Counted from the first letter of the stretch, positions 1 to 9,549 are shown. The stretch is 64,000 bases of DNA from Flavobacteriales bacterium (GCA_025451235.1 JANWKT010000017.1:248001-312000), one strand, 5' to 3'. Numbers and translations: made by a program. Notes: generated by a model from the sequence alone, not told the origin.

Positions 1-861
1 GAAATCGGTTTTTTTTGTTTGGCAATATTGGTGGAATTTCCGGGCATTCGAAATCACCTCATCAAATGAAGCGCCTATTCTTATTTTTTCATAGGTTTCT
101 TTATGTGGTGAATCAAGAGATATGGTAATATGAAAATTGTTTTTTTCCAGGATCTTTTGTACCCGATCATTATAAATGGTTCCATTGGTAATTACTTTAA
201 GGGTACATGTATTGTTGAGCCGTGCAAAAACTTCCCAGATATCATAGTAGATCTTGATCAGAAAAGGTTCGCCCCCGCTAAAGGTGGTATATTTTAAATA
301 GGGAATGAATTCCTCCAGCTGCTGCACAAATTTTTCATCAAACTTATTGGGGATCGAGGGAAGTTTATCCCTGTTGGCTCGTATGGCTGAGGAGAGCAAC
401 CCACTGCACATCACACATTCCAGGTTACAAGTGTTGGTAAGCTGAAATTCCATCATCGTTGGATAGGATTCGGCCTCAAACCAATCAAACCTCAAAGCAT
501 TTACCGAGGCGAAGCGCTCCTTTAGGATATCGTTTTTGCATACATCACAACCTTTCGAGAGGTCATAGTTTTTGAGATGCTTTCTTAAGTCATTTGCTTT
601 CTCCCCTTTCCAGATCTCCGCAATACTTTGTTCCGGATATTGGCCTAAGATGTATTCCTGGTTATAGCAGCAGGCAATCGCTTTTCCCTCCCAGGAAAAG
701 TACATATTGTTCAAAGGAGCCTGACAAAAGGTGTATAGGTTTTTCTTATTGCGATTCTTATTATGGGCTTTCTTGGCCTGGTCCGAAATAGGATCAAACC
801 CCATGGATGAAAGGGTAGTTGCTGAATTATTTTTTCCGAATAGGTTCTTCAATAGCCCCAT
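1..861 (-). CDS. Twitch-domain radical SAM protein, C-terminus cut off by window edge
   Basis: A reading frame starts at an ATG at 861 and runs leftwards off the window without a stop, giving 287 codons. The N-terminal half holds a twitch-like iron-sulfur region (Cys46, a CC pair at 64-65, and CDVC at 105-108). It is followed by a canonical CxxxCxxC radical SAM cluster (Cys145, Cys149, Cys152) and a downstream SGGEP motif for SAM binding. This arrangement matches the family of radical SAM proteins with an N-terminal twitch domain, often found in surface polysaccharide and other biosynthetic loci of Bacteroidota. Substrate unknown. It is last in a run of minus-strand polysaccharide genes and may modify the sugar or a peptide linked to it; that role is inferred from position only. 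Confidence 0.85.
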   Translation of the reverse strand, partial: MGLLKNLFGKNNSATTLSSMGFDPISDQAKKAHNKNRNKKNLYTFCQAPLNNMYFSWEGKAIACCYNQEYILGQYPEQSIAEIWKGEKANDLRKHLKNYDLSKGCDVCKNDILKERFASVNALRFDWFEAESYPTMMEFQLTNTCNLECVMCSGLLSSAIRANRDKLPSIPNKFDEKFVQQLEEFIPYLKYTTFSGGEPFLIKIYYDIWEVFARLNNTCTLKVITNGTIYNDRVQKILEKNNFHITISLDSPHKETYEKIRIGASFDEVISNARKFHQYCQTKKTDF

Positions 862-907
862 GAGTGGAGTAATGAGGGATATATGCCTAAAGTAATAGAA
901 AAGACGT

Positions 908-2686
908 TTACATCCAAATTTGCCACCAGTTTTCGAGAACAAATAGTTTCCATAAACGCCAGTGATCCTTTTTTTTCAAGAGTTCTGATACGTATTCTTT
1001 CCGGATCACTTCTTCATTTACCAGCCGCCCGTTGATCAAAGTTTTTTCGTACAAAGTATAATCCATATAATATTGATCAGGTCCTACAAATCCCTGTTTG
1101 GCCCGGTTCAGTATTTTTTCTGGAACATGGCCCTGCAACAACTTCCGCAATAAAGGTTTTTGCTCTCCATCAACGAGGTAAGAGGATGGGTCGAGACTGA
1201 ATAAGAATTCAACCAGTTCATGTTGTAAAAAAGGAACCCTCACCTCCAGCGAATGAGCCATAGAGGCACGGTCCACTTTGGAAAGGATCAATTCGGACAT
1301 AAAAGTATGGATATCTAAATATTGTAACTGTTTAACGGGAGATTCATCCTGGATGGCAAACTGATCGAAATGTGAAAAGGGGTCTTGAGGGATAAAGGTG
1401 TGATACTGGGGGCCCAGGGCATTTTTGAGTTCGGCCGTGTCAAACAAACCCATACTCATGGCATTTATATAATGGAGCTTGATATCATGAAAGGATTTTC
1501 CCGTAAAGGAGGAACTCCATTTTTTAAATAGATTTTGATGATGAAACTTTTCGGATTTATGCCACCAATAACCTCCCATCATTTCATCAGCTCCTTCGCC
1601 CGATAGAACCGCTTTTACTTTTGTGGAGGCTAACCTGCTCACGTCATAAGTAGGAATAATTGAAATATCAGCAATGGGGTCATCATAATGCCACATTAGT
1701 TTTTTTACAATATCCAATTGAATATTGTTAGGCATGGAAGTATATAGATCGGCTCCTACAGCATCTGAAACCAATTTTGCATATTGATCTTCGCTTTGGT
1801 CCCAATCCTTAAAGCCAATTGAAAATGCGGATGTAGGATAGTGGAGATCCTTTTTCATCAGCATCACCAATGCCGAGGAATCATAACCACCGCTCAGGAA
1901 AGAACCTACGGGAACATCACTCCTTAAATGTTTTCCAACCGACTTGAGCAGGAGGTTTCTGAAGTTTTCATAGGTCTCTTCCAGGCTAATTTTTATTTTA
2001 CCTGAAGCAAGATGCCAGTATTTGTTTTCGGTGGCCGAAAAACTATTCAGATCAATGCTGAGTGAATGTCCTGGCCGAAGTTTTTTTATTTCTTCCCAGA
2101 TAGTATGGGGGGCGGGCACATACCTATTTGCAAGAAAAAGAGAAATGGATCCTGGCCTTATTTTTTTTAAATTCCCATTGAGGGCTAATATTGATTTTAT
2201 TTCAGATCCGAAAATAAACTCATTCGATCCAAGTGAATAATACAAGGGTTTGATCCCAAATCGGTCTCTGCAAATAAAAATGGTTTGGTGTTGATCATCG
2301 TAAATGGCGAATGCGAACATCCCATCCAGTTTTTGAGGAAGAGCGTTTCCCCAGGCATGGTATCCGTGAAGGATCACCTCGGTATCTGTTTTTGTTTTGA
2401 ATTCGTATCCTAGTTTTTCTAAGGTATCCCGTAGTTCTAAATAGTTATATATTTCTCCGTTGTAGGTAATAACCAGTGATTGGTCGTTGTTCGAAAGAGG
2501 TTGTTTCCCCAATGCTGAAAGATCGAGAAAAGACAACCGCTGATGTGCAAAACCAGTTTTGCCGCTGCTTGAAATAAAGTATCCGGAATCATCTGGCCCC
2601 CGATGTTTTAATAATGAACCCGCTTTTATCAACTGTTCAGCGGTCACCTTTCCGTTTTTATAACTTATTCCAGTGATTCCACACAT
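908..2686 (-). CDS. asnB: Glutamine-dependent asparagine synthetase / amidotransferase (AsnB type)
   Basis: The 592-residue protein begins MCGITG, so after methionine removal Cys2 is the N-terminal nucleophile of a class II glutaminase domain (about 1-200). The C-terminal synthetase domain carries an SGGYDSSA PP-loop at about 255 for ATP pyrophosphatase chemistry. Length fits the AsnB family. The classical reaction is amidation of aspartate with glutamine nitrogen. AsnB paralogues in O-antigen and capsule loci instead amidate uronic acid residues, and the location here, among an exporter, glycosyltransferase and prenyltransferase, makes that role plausible. The start is fixed because the catalytic Cys must be residue 2. 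Function as a glutamine amidotransferase is secure; the acceptor is not. Confidence 0.9.
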   Translation of the reverse strand: MCGITGISYKNGKVTAEQLIKAGSLLKHRGPDDSGYFISSSGKTGFAHQRLSFLDLSALGKQPLSNNDQSLVITYNGEIYNYLELRDTLEKLGYEFKTKTDTEVILHGYHAWGNALPQKLDGMFAFAIYDDQHQTIFICRDRFGIKPLYYSLGSNEFIFGSEIKSILALNGNLKKIRPGSISLFLANRYVPAPHTIWEEIKKLRPGHSLSIDLNSFSATENKYWHLASGKIKISLEETYENFRNLLLKSVGKHLRSDVPVGSFLSGGYDSSALVMLMKKDLHYPTSAFSIGFKDWDQSEDQYAKLVSDAVGADLYTSMPNNIQLDIVKKLMWHYDDPIADISIIPTYDVSRLASTKVKAVLSGEGADEMMGGYWWHKSEKFHHQNLFKKWSSSFTGKSFHDIKLHYINAMSMGLFDTAELKNALGPQYHTFIPQDPFSHFDQFAIQDESPVKQLQYLDIHTFMSELILSKVDRASMAHSLEVRVPFLQHELVEFLFSLDPSSYLVDGEQKPLLRKLLQGHVPEKILNRAKQGFVGPDQYYMDYTLYEKTLINGRLVNEEVIRKEYVSELLKKKDHWRLWKLFVLENWWQIWM

Positions 2687-2712
2687 ATAGTTACAATATA
2701 TTGATCATTGGC

Positions 2713-3711
2713 CTAAAATCCTAAATTTTTAAAGATCTTTCGAAGGTCTTTCCAGGTTTTCTTTAAGCCACTAAAGAAAATAATTGCATGTAAAAGACTC
2801 AGTACTATTTTTTGACGAAGGGTCAATCCGGAGGCCCATATGCATAAGTAAGGCAGCCAATACTCGTAAAAATCATTGAAGACAAAGGCAAATTTGAACT
2901 TTAATTGGTGAGAAGGAATAAAGGGAATCAGCCAACCCGAAAAATTGAGAAAATAAAATAATATGAAACTGGCAAACCCGTAAGTAAATAGGGGTGAATA
3001 ATTCCAGGAATAAATGAGCAACAGAATGATAAGCATGAATTCCAAAGGGACCAATAGTCGATTTACCAATTGAATGGTAAAAAGCGGTTTAAATTTTATG
3101 GGAAAAGTATGGAGTCCGGATTTTGCATCCCCTTTGCGGTCTTCCAGTTGGTGCAATAAAATATTTCTAGCCCCTTTTATAAAACATACACCATACAGAA
3201 TACAGAGAAATGGAATATTGGAAAGAATGGGAGCCTCAAACAAAAGCAAGGGTACAAATACTACCAATACATGGGCATAATGGATATCACATAAGGGCCC
3301 AAGGATAGGATTGTTTTTGAATCTAAAAGGAGGAATGCTATAAAGAGAAAGCAATATGTAAAATGAAAGGAAGAGCATGCTCACCATCAAAGGTGCTTCC
3401 AACAGGAACCAACAACCCATGCCAATTAGAACAAATAATACCAACCCACCCCATTTGATCACCGAGGATCTTCTCTCCAGAAAATTATTTTTACCAGCCT
3501 TTTGATCAAGTTCGATGTCGAAGAGGTCATTTAGCCAATAGCCGTAACCTGCCGTAAAAAAAATGGAGATAAAAAATAAACCCGGAACCCATACCCAGGA
3601 ATGGAAGCTAAAAACAACCGGAATTCCTACCAAATAGAAAACGGAGAGCATGGGGCTCAACAAATGTTTTCTCCAAAGTGTAATTCTATTAAGAATAGGT
3701 TGTAAGCTCAA
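2713..3711 (-). CDS. UbiA-family membrane prenyltransferase
   Basis: The 332-residue polytopic protein has about eight hydrophobic segments. The first Asp-rich motif of the UbiA family, NDLFDIELD, lies near residue 62 and the second, EDRKGDAKSG, near 193; both bind the Mg-prenyl diphosphate. Family members transfer polyprenyl chains to aromatic rings or to phosphoribosyl diphosphate, as in the decaprenyl-phosphoribose pathway. The longest frame begins with TTG at 3711. The first internal ATG (3651) would cut into the first membrane segment, so TTG is the likely start. In this locus it may make a lipid-linked sugar donor, which is inference from context. Gaps of 27 bases on either side suggest cotranscription with asnB and the methyltransferase. 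Confidence 0.8.
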   Translation of the reverse strand: MSLQPILNRITLWRKHLLSPMLSVFYLVGIPVVFSFHSWVWVPGLFFISIFFTAGYGYWLNDLFDIELDQKAGKNNFLERRSSVIKWGGLVLFVLIGMGCWFLLEAPLMVSMLFLSFYILLSLYSIPPFRFKNNPILGPLCDIHYAHVLVVFVPLLLFEAPILSNIPFLCILYGVCFIKGARNILLHQLEDRKGDAKSGLHTFPIKFKPLFTIQLVNRLLVPLEFMLIILLLIYSWNYSPLFTYGFASFILFYFLNFSGWLIPFIPSHQLKFKFAFVFNDFYEYWLPYLCIWASGLTLRQKIVLSLLHAIIFFSGLKKTWKDLRKIFKNLGF

Positions 3712-3738
3712 AATCTTTTTTCTTGTTTATAGTCCCAT

Positions 3739-4512
3739 TTACCTGGTACAGATCACTTCATACCATTCTGTAGCTGGAAAATCGGCTATGTATTTATAGG
3801 TATCAAAACCAATCGCTTTTTCAAATTTAATCATTTGGTCAAAATCTGATGGATAAGGCGGTTTTTCAGCTGAAAGAATGGAGAACCCAGCCTCCTTCAG
3901 ATAATGGGATACCTCCTCCAGTGTTCGAGGAAAGTAACTATAATTTTTTTGGATTTGACCAACCACAAAATCAGCTTTCTTTTGATCTTTTTTTGATGAA
4001 TAGGGGACCTTGAAAATTTCCCTGCAATAGAGTCGTCCATTTGGTTTGAGGACTTGATAGGCCTCCTTGAACAGATGAGGAAGATCATTGGAATGGAGCA
4101 TTGACTCAACAAACAAGATGGTATCAAATGTATTTTCCTCAAAGTACCTCGATAGTTGATGAAAATCACCTAGCTTTATTTCGATCCGGGCTTCCAGTTT
4201 TTCATTGACCACGGCTTCCGAGGCTAATTTTTGCTGGACCTCTGAAATAGTAACCCCGGTGAATTTTACATGATCTGTTTTTTTAGCTAATGCAATGGAT
4301 ACCGCTCCAAGCCCGCATCCGGCATCCAGCACTTGCTCGCTATTGATGAGCACATGCTCCTTTATATGATCAATGAAAAAATCAGGATCGAAAGCTGCAT
4401 ATCCATGTATAAAATCGCCGGTAGTTTTTCTATATATATCGGTGGAGTAGTTGTAATATTCCTTTACTTTTTTTACACTTTTTTCCCTATTACTTCCAAA
4501 AATATGTTTCAT
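3739..4512 (-). CDS. Class I SAM-dependent methyltransferase
   Basis: The 257-residue protein has motif I (VLDAGCGLGAVSIAL) near residue 60, the SAM-binding glycine loop of a Rossmann-fold methyltransferase, and later acidic and hydrophobic motifs (LGDFHQL, DTILFVESM). The organisation resembles the UbiE/Coq5 and cyclopropane-synthase-like small-molecule methyltransferases. No membrane segment is seen. It lies 4 bases downstream of the ABC ATPase gene and upstream of the prenyltransferase gene, so it is probably part of the polysaccharide operon, and it may methylate a sugar or prenyl intermediate. The acceptor cannot be read from sequence. Confidence 0.85.
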   Translation of the reverse strand: MKHIFGSNREKSVKKVKEYYNYSTDIYRKTTGDFIHGYAAFDPDFFIDHIKEHVLINSEQVLDAGCGLGAVSIALAKKTDHVKFTGVTISEVQQKLASEAVVNEKLEARIEIKLGDFHQLSRYFEENTFDTILFVESMLHSNDLPHLFKEAYQVLKPNGRLYCREIFKVPYSSKKDQKKADFVVGQIQKNYSYFPRTLEEVSHYLKEAGFSILSAEKPPYPSDFDQMIKFEKAIGFDTYKYIADFPATEWYEVICTR

Positions 4513-4516
4513 ATCT

Positions 4517-5632
4517 TCAGATATTGGTTAGTTCCCAATCAGCAGTGAGCCAGGAGGCCCTTAAAAAGGGATTGTTATAGAGGGTATCGGCGAGGTCGTC
4601 ATAGTTGACGGCAAACTGCAAGCAACCGGTTATTTTTTTGGCAACGATATTCTTTTGATGGATGATCAATAGATCCACCGAATATTCTCCGGGGCTTAGA
4701 ATAGCTTTCGAAACGGAGGCTTTAAACATGTACGCATGTGAGCCCTGGGTTAATTTTTTTTCGAAGCTGGAGGCATTAATGGTACTAACAGCAAATCTTT
4801 TGTAAATATTCGAAACATCACGAATCATAAAAACAATGTCAACAGGATCTAAAGTGCCAGGAAACAAGAGGTCTGCTTTAAATAAATGTTTTGTTTCGCT
4901 GGACTCATATTGGATATTGCGGATATCTATTGAATCGACATAGTCAGGGACCTTGGTAGATTCATTGAATGTATTTACTTTTTTTAGGGAGGGAAGTTCG
5001 ACCACTTCTTTCACCATATGGGCCAACGTTTCATGGTCATGACTTACGATAATAACGGCTTTTGATTGTGAAATTTTTCGGTTGATTTCTTCATTACATT
5101 TTATCCTGAACTCTGCATCTCCTACCGACAATACTTCATCGAACAAATAAATATCAGCATCCAGGCAGGCCACAATGCTAAAAGCAAGGCGAAGGTACAT
5201 CCCGTTGGAGTAGTTTTTTACAGGCTCATCGATAAACTTTTCGATTCCACTAAAATCAACAATCTGATCAAATTTTGCTTTGATCTCTTTTCTTGAGAAT
5301 CCAATCAATTGTCCATTGAGCAAAACGTTTTCCCGCCCTGTTAGCTCAGGATGAAATCCGGCACCAATATCCAGGATACTGGCTACTTTTCCATCCATCT
5401 CAACGGTTCCTGAGGTAGGTTTGGTGACGCCTGCCAGGATTTTTAATAAAGTACTTTTTCCGCTTCCATTGGGTCCTATGATTCCTAGTGAATCTCCTTT
5501 TTTTATTTCCAGGTTAATATCCTTCAATGCCCAGAGTTCATGCGTTTGCTTCCCATCTTCAGATGTAACAGCATGTTGAAGCCTATACTTTTTTGACAGG
5601 TTTTGGATTTTTATGGCTACATCGTTACTCAT
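4517..5632 (-). CDS. ABC exporter ATP-binding protein, Wzt-like (polysaccharide export)
   Basis: The 371-residue ATPase shows Walker A (GPNGSGKSTLLK) near residue 55, the signature YSNGM near 143, Walker B (IYLFDEV) near 163 and the switch His (VSHDHE). After about residue 220 a beta-rich extension of about 150 residues follows. This matches the Wzt class, where a C-terminal domain recognises the modified end of an O-antigen or capsule chain. It energises export of an undecaprenyl-linked polysaccharide through the permease encoded immediately upstream, whose stop overlaps this start by four bases (ATGA). The extension suggests a terminally modified glycan, consistent with the methyltransferase next door. 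Confidence 0.9.
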   Translation of the reverse strand: MSNDVAIKIQNLSKKYRLQHAVTSEDGKQTHELWALKDINLEIKKGDSLGIIGPNGSGKSTLLKILAGVTKPTSGTVEMDGKVASILDIGAGFHPELTGRENVLLNGQLIGFSRKEIKAKFDQIVDFSGIEKFIDEPVKNYSNGMYLRLAFSIVACLDADIYLFDEVLSVGDAEFRIKCNEEINRKISQSKAVIIVSHDHETLAHMVKEVVELPSLKKVNTFNESTKVPDYVDSIDIRNIQYESSETKHLFKADLLFPGTLDPVDIVFMIRDVSNIYKRFAVSTINASSFEKKLTQGSHAYMFKASVSKAILSPGEYSVDLLIIHQKNIVAKKITGCLQFAVNYDDLADTLYNNPFLRASWLTADWELTNI

Positions 5633-6447
5633 GCAAAGTCGCTAAAGGATGATTCATTCCTGCTGTACAGCCAGATACCCCCTATACATAAAGGTAATAA
5701 AAATAGGACAGCCGGCAAATGATCTGTGTTGTATTTCCAGTCCGGAAACAAGCACCATCTCCACGCTTCAATGATCCCTGTCATCGGATTAACTGACCAG
5801 GCAGATTGCCATTCTTTGGGCAAAATATCCATGGTAAAAAATACCGGGGTTATCCATATGCCTGCATACATTAAGAAAGGAACTACATGAAATAAATCTC
5901 TGATCCTGTATGAAAGTGCACCAATCCAACTTACCATGATGATGGCTGGTATAAGAGTAATGAGAATGACGATAGGTAAAAAAATGATCTTCCAGGAGGG
6001 AACATAACCATACCATATCATCAAACCGATCAGCAAAAGCAGGCTGATACAAAGTTCCACAAGTCCCACCAAAACTTTGCTGAGCGGAAGAATGAGTTTA
6101 GGGAAATATACTTTTTTGATAATATGGGCTGATTCAGTTAAGCTATTATTTCCTTGAATAACAATATAACTAAATAAGTTCCATCCAAGCAATCCGCTAT
6201 ATACATAGAGGGCAAAAGGAGTATTCCCGGTTTTCCAATGTAGTAAGTAGCCAAAAAAGAAGGTGAACAGGAAGAGGATTACAGCAGGATGTAAAATGCT
6301 CCACCCGATCCCCAAAATGGTTTGCGCATATTTTGCTTTTAGATCCCTTTTGGCGAAAGTAACGATCAAAGCCTTATGCGCCCATATCTTTTTTAGGTAG
6401 GTGCCAAATGAGTCTGGTTGGGCCTGTATGATCTTTTTTTCCGACAT
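5629..6447 (-). CDS. ABC-2 type polysaccharide export permease (Wzm/TagG-like)
   Basis: The 272-residue protein has a cytoplasmic N-terminus with the family sequence FAKRDLKAKYAQTILGIGWSILHP followed by about six membrane segments, typical of Wzm/TagG/KpsM permeases. It pairs with the adjacent ATPase, with which it overlaps by four bases, implying translational coupling. Together they would flip a lipid-linked polysaccharide across the inner membrane. The cargo is not identifiable, but the AsnB, methyltransferase, glycosyltransferase and aminotransferase neighbours point to an amidated, methylated or amino-sugar-containing surface glycan. Confidence 0.9.
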   Translation of the reverse strand: MSEKKIIQAQPDSFGTYLKKIWAHKALIVTFAKRDLKAKYAQTILGIGWSILHPAVILFLFTFFFGYLLHWKTGNTPFALYVYSGLLGWNLFSYIVIQGNNSLTESAHIIKKVYFPKLILPLSKVLVGLVELCISLLLLIGLMIWYGYVPSWKIIFLPIVILITLIPAIIMVSWIGALSYRIRDLFHVVPFLMYAGIWITPVFFTMDILPKEWQSAWSVNPMTGIIEAWRWCLFPDWKYNTDHLPAVLFLLPLCIGGIWLYSRNESSFSDFA

Positions 6448-6449
6448 GT

Positions 6450-7355
6450 TTATTCAAACAACCTGGCTATTCTATAGCGAATATACTGAAAGTATTCCCT
6501 GATATTTCGTGACAAGGAATTGATTTCTGTTTTATAATTGTATTGAGGATTTATACTGGCAAGCATTGAATGATATTGGTCCCAATGTTTTTTTAACAAA
6601 GGGTCTTTATCATTCACCATGCATTGGATGGTATAGTAGTTAAAATGGATAAATACCAAAGGCCAGGTACCATCCAATTGGATCTCACCATTCGAATCAA
6701 TGGAACGAGGGGAGGTTAAAATATTCCATCCGGCCACGTTGCATCCTTTATGCCTAACAACCTCCACGTGGTTGTATAGAACAGGGATCAGATCTAGGTA
6801 TTTCTGATCATCAAATAAACCCCTCCAATATGATTTTTTTATATTGTACAAGCAACATTCTGCCCACCATGTTAATGCTGGAATGGCTTTTTTATTCACT
6901 CCTATAAAACCTCCATTGTAAAGTCCGACCCTATAATTGGCCTCCATCCAGTTCTGATCTTTTTTAGGATCGGCGGGATAATAATGGGGAGTAAGAAGAA
7001 TATGTTGTTTTTGTAATTGTTCGAATAAAAAATCGGGGGAAGTATAAAAGCAGATATCATTATCAACATAGATCACAGCATCATACCCGTTCGATAAAAG
7101 ATGGCGAAGAAATATGGATTTGCAAGCCCACCTTAACTTATTCCCTGTATATTTTTTTAGGAGTTCTATCGAAAGATCGTCTTTCAATTCGGCCAAAGTA
7201 TGCGTCTTAAATTCGGTATCATTGCTGGACGGTGCCGAATGATCTGTAATAAGGCAATGTAGATCAGCATCCGTTATTTTCTCCAAAGATCTAAAAAGGG
7301 CTTTCACCTTGAAGAGGTGACTTGAACTGCTGATGGTACAAATGGCGGTAGCCAA
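6450..7355 (-). CDS. Glycosyltransferase, GT8/nucleotide-diphospho-sugar type
   Basis: The 301-residue soluble protein begins with an alternating hydrophobic strand (MATAICTISSSSHLFKVKAL). A DxD-type metal and nucleotide-sugar motif, YVDNDICFY, lies near residue 97, and the later segment YNGGFIGVNK resembles the acceptor loop of GT8-like GT-A enzymes. The only plausible initiation codon is TTG at 7355: an in-frame stop lies just upstream and no internal ATG precedes the conserved core. The stop is 2 bases before the permease start, so it is in the same operon. Donor and acceptor sugars are unknown. Confidence 0.75.
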   Translation of the reverse strand: MATAICTISSSSHLFKVKALFRSLEKITDADLHCLITDHSAPSSNDTEFKTHTLAELKDDLSIELLKKYTGNKLRWACKSIFLRHLLSNGYDAVIYVDNDICFYTSPDFLFEQLQKQHILLTPHYYPADPKKDQNWMEANYRVGLYNGGFIGVNKKAIPALTWWAECCLYNIKKSYWRGLFDDQKYLDLIPVLYNHVEVVRHKGCNVAGWNILTSPRSIDSNGEIQLDGTWPLVFIHFNYYTIQCMVNDKDPLLKKHWDQYHSMLASINPQYNYKTEINSLSRNIREYFQYIRYRIARLFE

Positions 7356-7447
7356 TGATTGTCTTTTTTAGGTTTAAGTAAACCAACCGGTAGAGCAGAA
7401 AGGGTTACTTGTTCAGGTAAAAATACTAAAAATTGATTTAATCGGAC

Positions 7448-9454
7448 CTATTGTATAATGAATCCTCTTTGCCGGGCTTCGGCCTTATACCTGTCGCCTT
7501 TTTCCTTTTCTCCTTTTTGATAGCACCGGCTGATGATCTTGCTATATACCTCCTGTGGCGGTTTGCCCAGATCGATTAGTTTAAAACTATATTCAATGGA
7601 TTTATCCAACTCACCTTTATCAAAATAAATATTTGCCATGGCATCGCAAAACATCAACTCTTGGTTGGGGAATTCTTTCATCCCTTTACTAACCGTTTCT
7701 AAAGCTTTGTCAAATTGGTTCATTTTTGAATAGGACACGGCGAGAAAATAATAATTATGGGCATTCCTGTAAGCCAGTTGAAGGCTCTTTTCGAGATGTG
7801 GAACCGCTTCTTTGAATTTTCCGATCAGCACATAGGACTGTCCTAAAAAATACGACATTTCTGAAGCCTTTGGAAACAGCTTGGTACCTTTTTCGAGGAT
7901 GGGAATGCCCTCATCATATCGGCCCTGGCTGCAATAATACGTTCCCAGGTCAAGATAAGATAAATAAGCAGAGTCACTGATAGCAATACTTCTATGATAT
8001 TCCTTGAGCATAATGGGTTCCAGCTTGGCTTTTTTAGAAGGCTTTTCGGTCATTTCTTTTTTGAGCAAGGATGCATAGTAAAAATGCGCTCTTGAACAAT
8101 TCTCCATATAGGGAAGATCATGGGTTACCAGGGTTAGATCATCCTTCCAAACATTGTTCCTTGTAATGGAAAGCAGACCAAAAACAACAGCAAAGAGAAT
8201 GACAATGGAACTATAAGGGAGATTCATCTTTATATATTCAAATATGGTAAGAGGTGTTGAACTTTTAGATTTTTCTTTCTTTTCGAACCATGTAAAATTG
8301 ATCTTAAAAATAAGTCCTAAAATTCCCACCAGGCTGATGCACAATCCCAACGACGCTGTAAAAAGAAATCGATCGGCCATCGTATCTGCCAAGGGCCTTA
8401 CAATATGTGTATATACTGAAATGGATATAAGATAGAACAAGAAGCCAAAAAGAATTTCGGGCCTTTTTTTCCAGTAACGGATTCCAAGTACTAAAATCCC
8501 TATATGCAGAAGAGCGGATAACCATACTACCGGATTCGACCAGTTGGTTACCGGTACAACATTGTAACCGTAAAAGTAAATAAGAGGATATGGGATGATA
8601 AAATTCTTTAGATATAGTAACAATATGTGAAATGCATTGGCAATTTTTTGCCAAAAATTCCCCACATATAGAAAGCTATTTCCCAAAATGGGATTTTCCT
8701 TATAGATTCCAAGCCCTTCTGAGGTTTGAGCTCCAGCTGTGCTGCTTTCGGCATATTTAAAAATGAGATACGAAATAACAAACAACACCGCCGCCGAGCC
8801 TGCATATAACAAAGTGGATTTTTTTGAGAAATAACTTTTCTCCACCAAAAATACCAGGGGAAATATGGCCAATAAGGTGATGGAGTTTTCCTTCGACAAA
8901 TAAGCCAGTAGATAAAATGCAACTGTCCCGATCAGATACAACGGGTTATTCTTTTTTAGGAAATTCAAAAAGTAAATAAGCGATGCGATCGAAAAAAGAA
9001 GTCCAAATATTTCATCTCGACTTTTAATATTGGCTACCACCTCCACGTGTAATGGATGAACGATAAATAATAATGTTGCCAGAAAGGCGAAGATGGGGTG
9101 GTATTTTGAAAAAAGAGAGGATAGAAAAATAAAGATCAGGACCGACAAGATGGAATAATAAAACACATTCATAAAATGGCTGAAGTGAGGGCTCCCATGT
9201 GATAAATCATAGTCGATGGCAAAACTGATCAAAGTAATTGGACGGTAGCTATATTGGTCGTATTGAAATTGGGAGCTATATTTTGTGAATAAGGCAGGGA
9301 TCCCCGATATTCCTTTTTTTACCCTTGGATTTTCTTGTATTACGATCTTATCGTCCCAGGCATAATCATGCGATATGGTATTGGCAAATACGATAAAAGA
9401 AATGAAGAACAAAAGCAGGTATGTTTTGATTGACTTATTGTTCTTAAAGTTCAT
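7448..9454 (-). CDS. TMTC-like membrane protein with C-terminal TPRs (putative protein O-mannosyltransferase fold)
   Basis: The 668-residue protein has about 10 to 12 membrane segments in residues 10-430 and TPR repeats from about 490 to the end (for example YLGTYYCSQGRYDEG and YFLAVSYSKMNQFDKAL). Near the N-terminus, YAWDDKIVIQENPRV and YSYRPITLISFAIDY match the first lumenal loop of TMTC/PMT-type GT-C glycosyltransferases, including the acidic pair expected in the active site. HVEVVANIKSRDEIFG resembles the second conserved loop. Eukaryotic TMTC proteins O-mannosylate cadherins; bacterial homologues are mostly uncharacterised. Standing first in the polysaccharide operon, it may transfer a lipid-linked sugar to exported proteins or glycans. 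The function is inferred from the family. Confidence 0.75.
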   Translation of the reverse strand: MNFKNNKSIKTYLLLFFISFIVFANTISHDYAWDDKIVIQENPRVKKGISGIPALFTKYSSQFQYDQYSYRPITLISFAIDYDLSHGSPHFSHFMNVFYYSILSVLIFIFLSSLFSKYHPIFAFLATLLFIVHPLHVEVVANIKSRDEIFGLLFSIASLIYFLNFLKKNNPLYLIGTVAFYLLAYLSKENSITLLAIFPLVFLVEKSYFSKKSTLLYAGSAAVLFVISYLIFKYAESSTAGAQTSEGLGIYKENPILGNSFLYVGNFWQKIANAFHILLLYLKNFIIPYPLIYFYGYNVVPVTNWSNPVVWLSALLHIGILVLGIRYWKKRPEILFGFLFYLISISVYTHIVRPLADTMADRFLFTASLGLCISLVGILGLIFKINFTWFEKKEKSKSSTPLTIFEYIKMNLPYSSIVILFAVVFGLLSITRNNVWKDDLTLVTHDLPYMENCSRAHFYYASLLKKEMTEKPSKKAKLEPIMLKEYHRSIAISDSAYLSYLDLGTYYCSQGRYDEGIPILEKGTKLFPKASEMSYFLGQSYVLIGKFKEAVPHLEKSLQLAYRNAHNYYFLAVSYSKMNQFDKALETVSKGMKEFPNQELMFCDAMANIYFDKGELDKSIEYSFKLIDLGKPPQEVYSKIISRCYQKGEKEKGDRYKAEARQRGFIIQ

Positions 9455-9537
9455 GCGCCTTTTTATTGAATCGTTGTAAATTTAATTGATAAATATGTAA
9501 AACATGAAAATGATGCAAAATGATTGATGTTTTTGTA

Positions 9538-9545
9538 TAGATTTG
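9538..9545 (+). promoter_or_regulatory. Candidate -7 box of the aminotransferase gene
   Basis: TAGATTTG matches the Bacteroidota -7 consensus TAnnTTTG and ends four bases before the ATG at 9550. Transcription would then start at or beside the start codon, giving a leaderless mRNA. No good -33 TTG is seen at the expected spacing, so this is a weak call. Confidence 0.35.
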
Positions 9546-9549
9546 TTAT

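Noticed and set aside
594-791. Plus-strand 65-codon frame with Cys and Ser-rich product
   Set aside because: It lies opposite the radical SAM gene, which has clear motifs; this is a shadow.
8304-8922. Two minus-strand frames of 104 and 116 codons
   Set aside because: They overlap the TMTC-like gene on the same strand in another frame and have no motif or signal.
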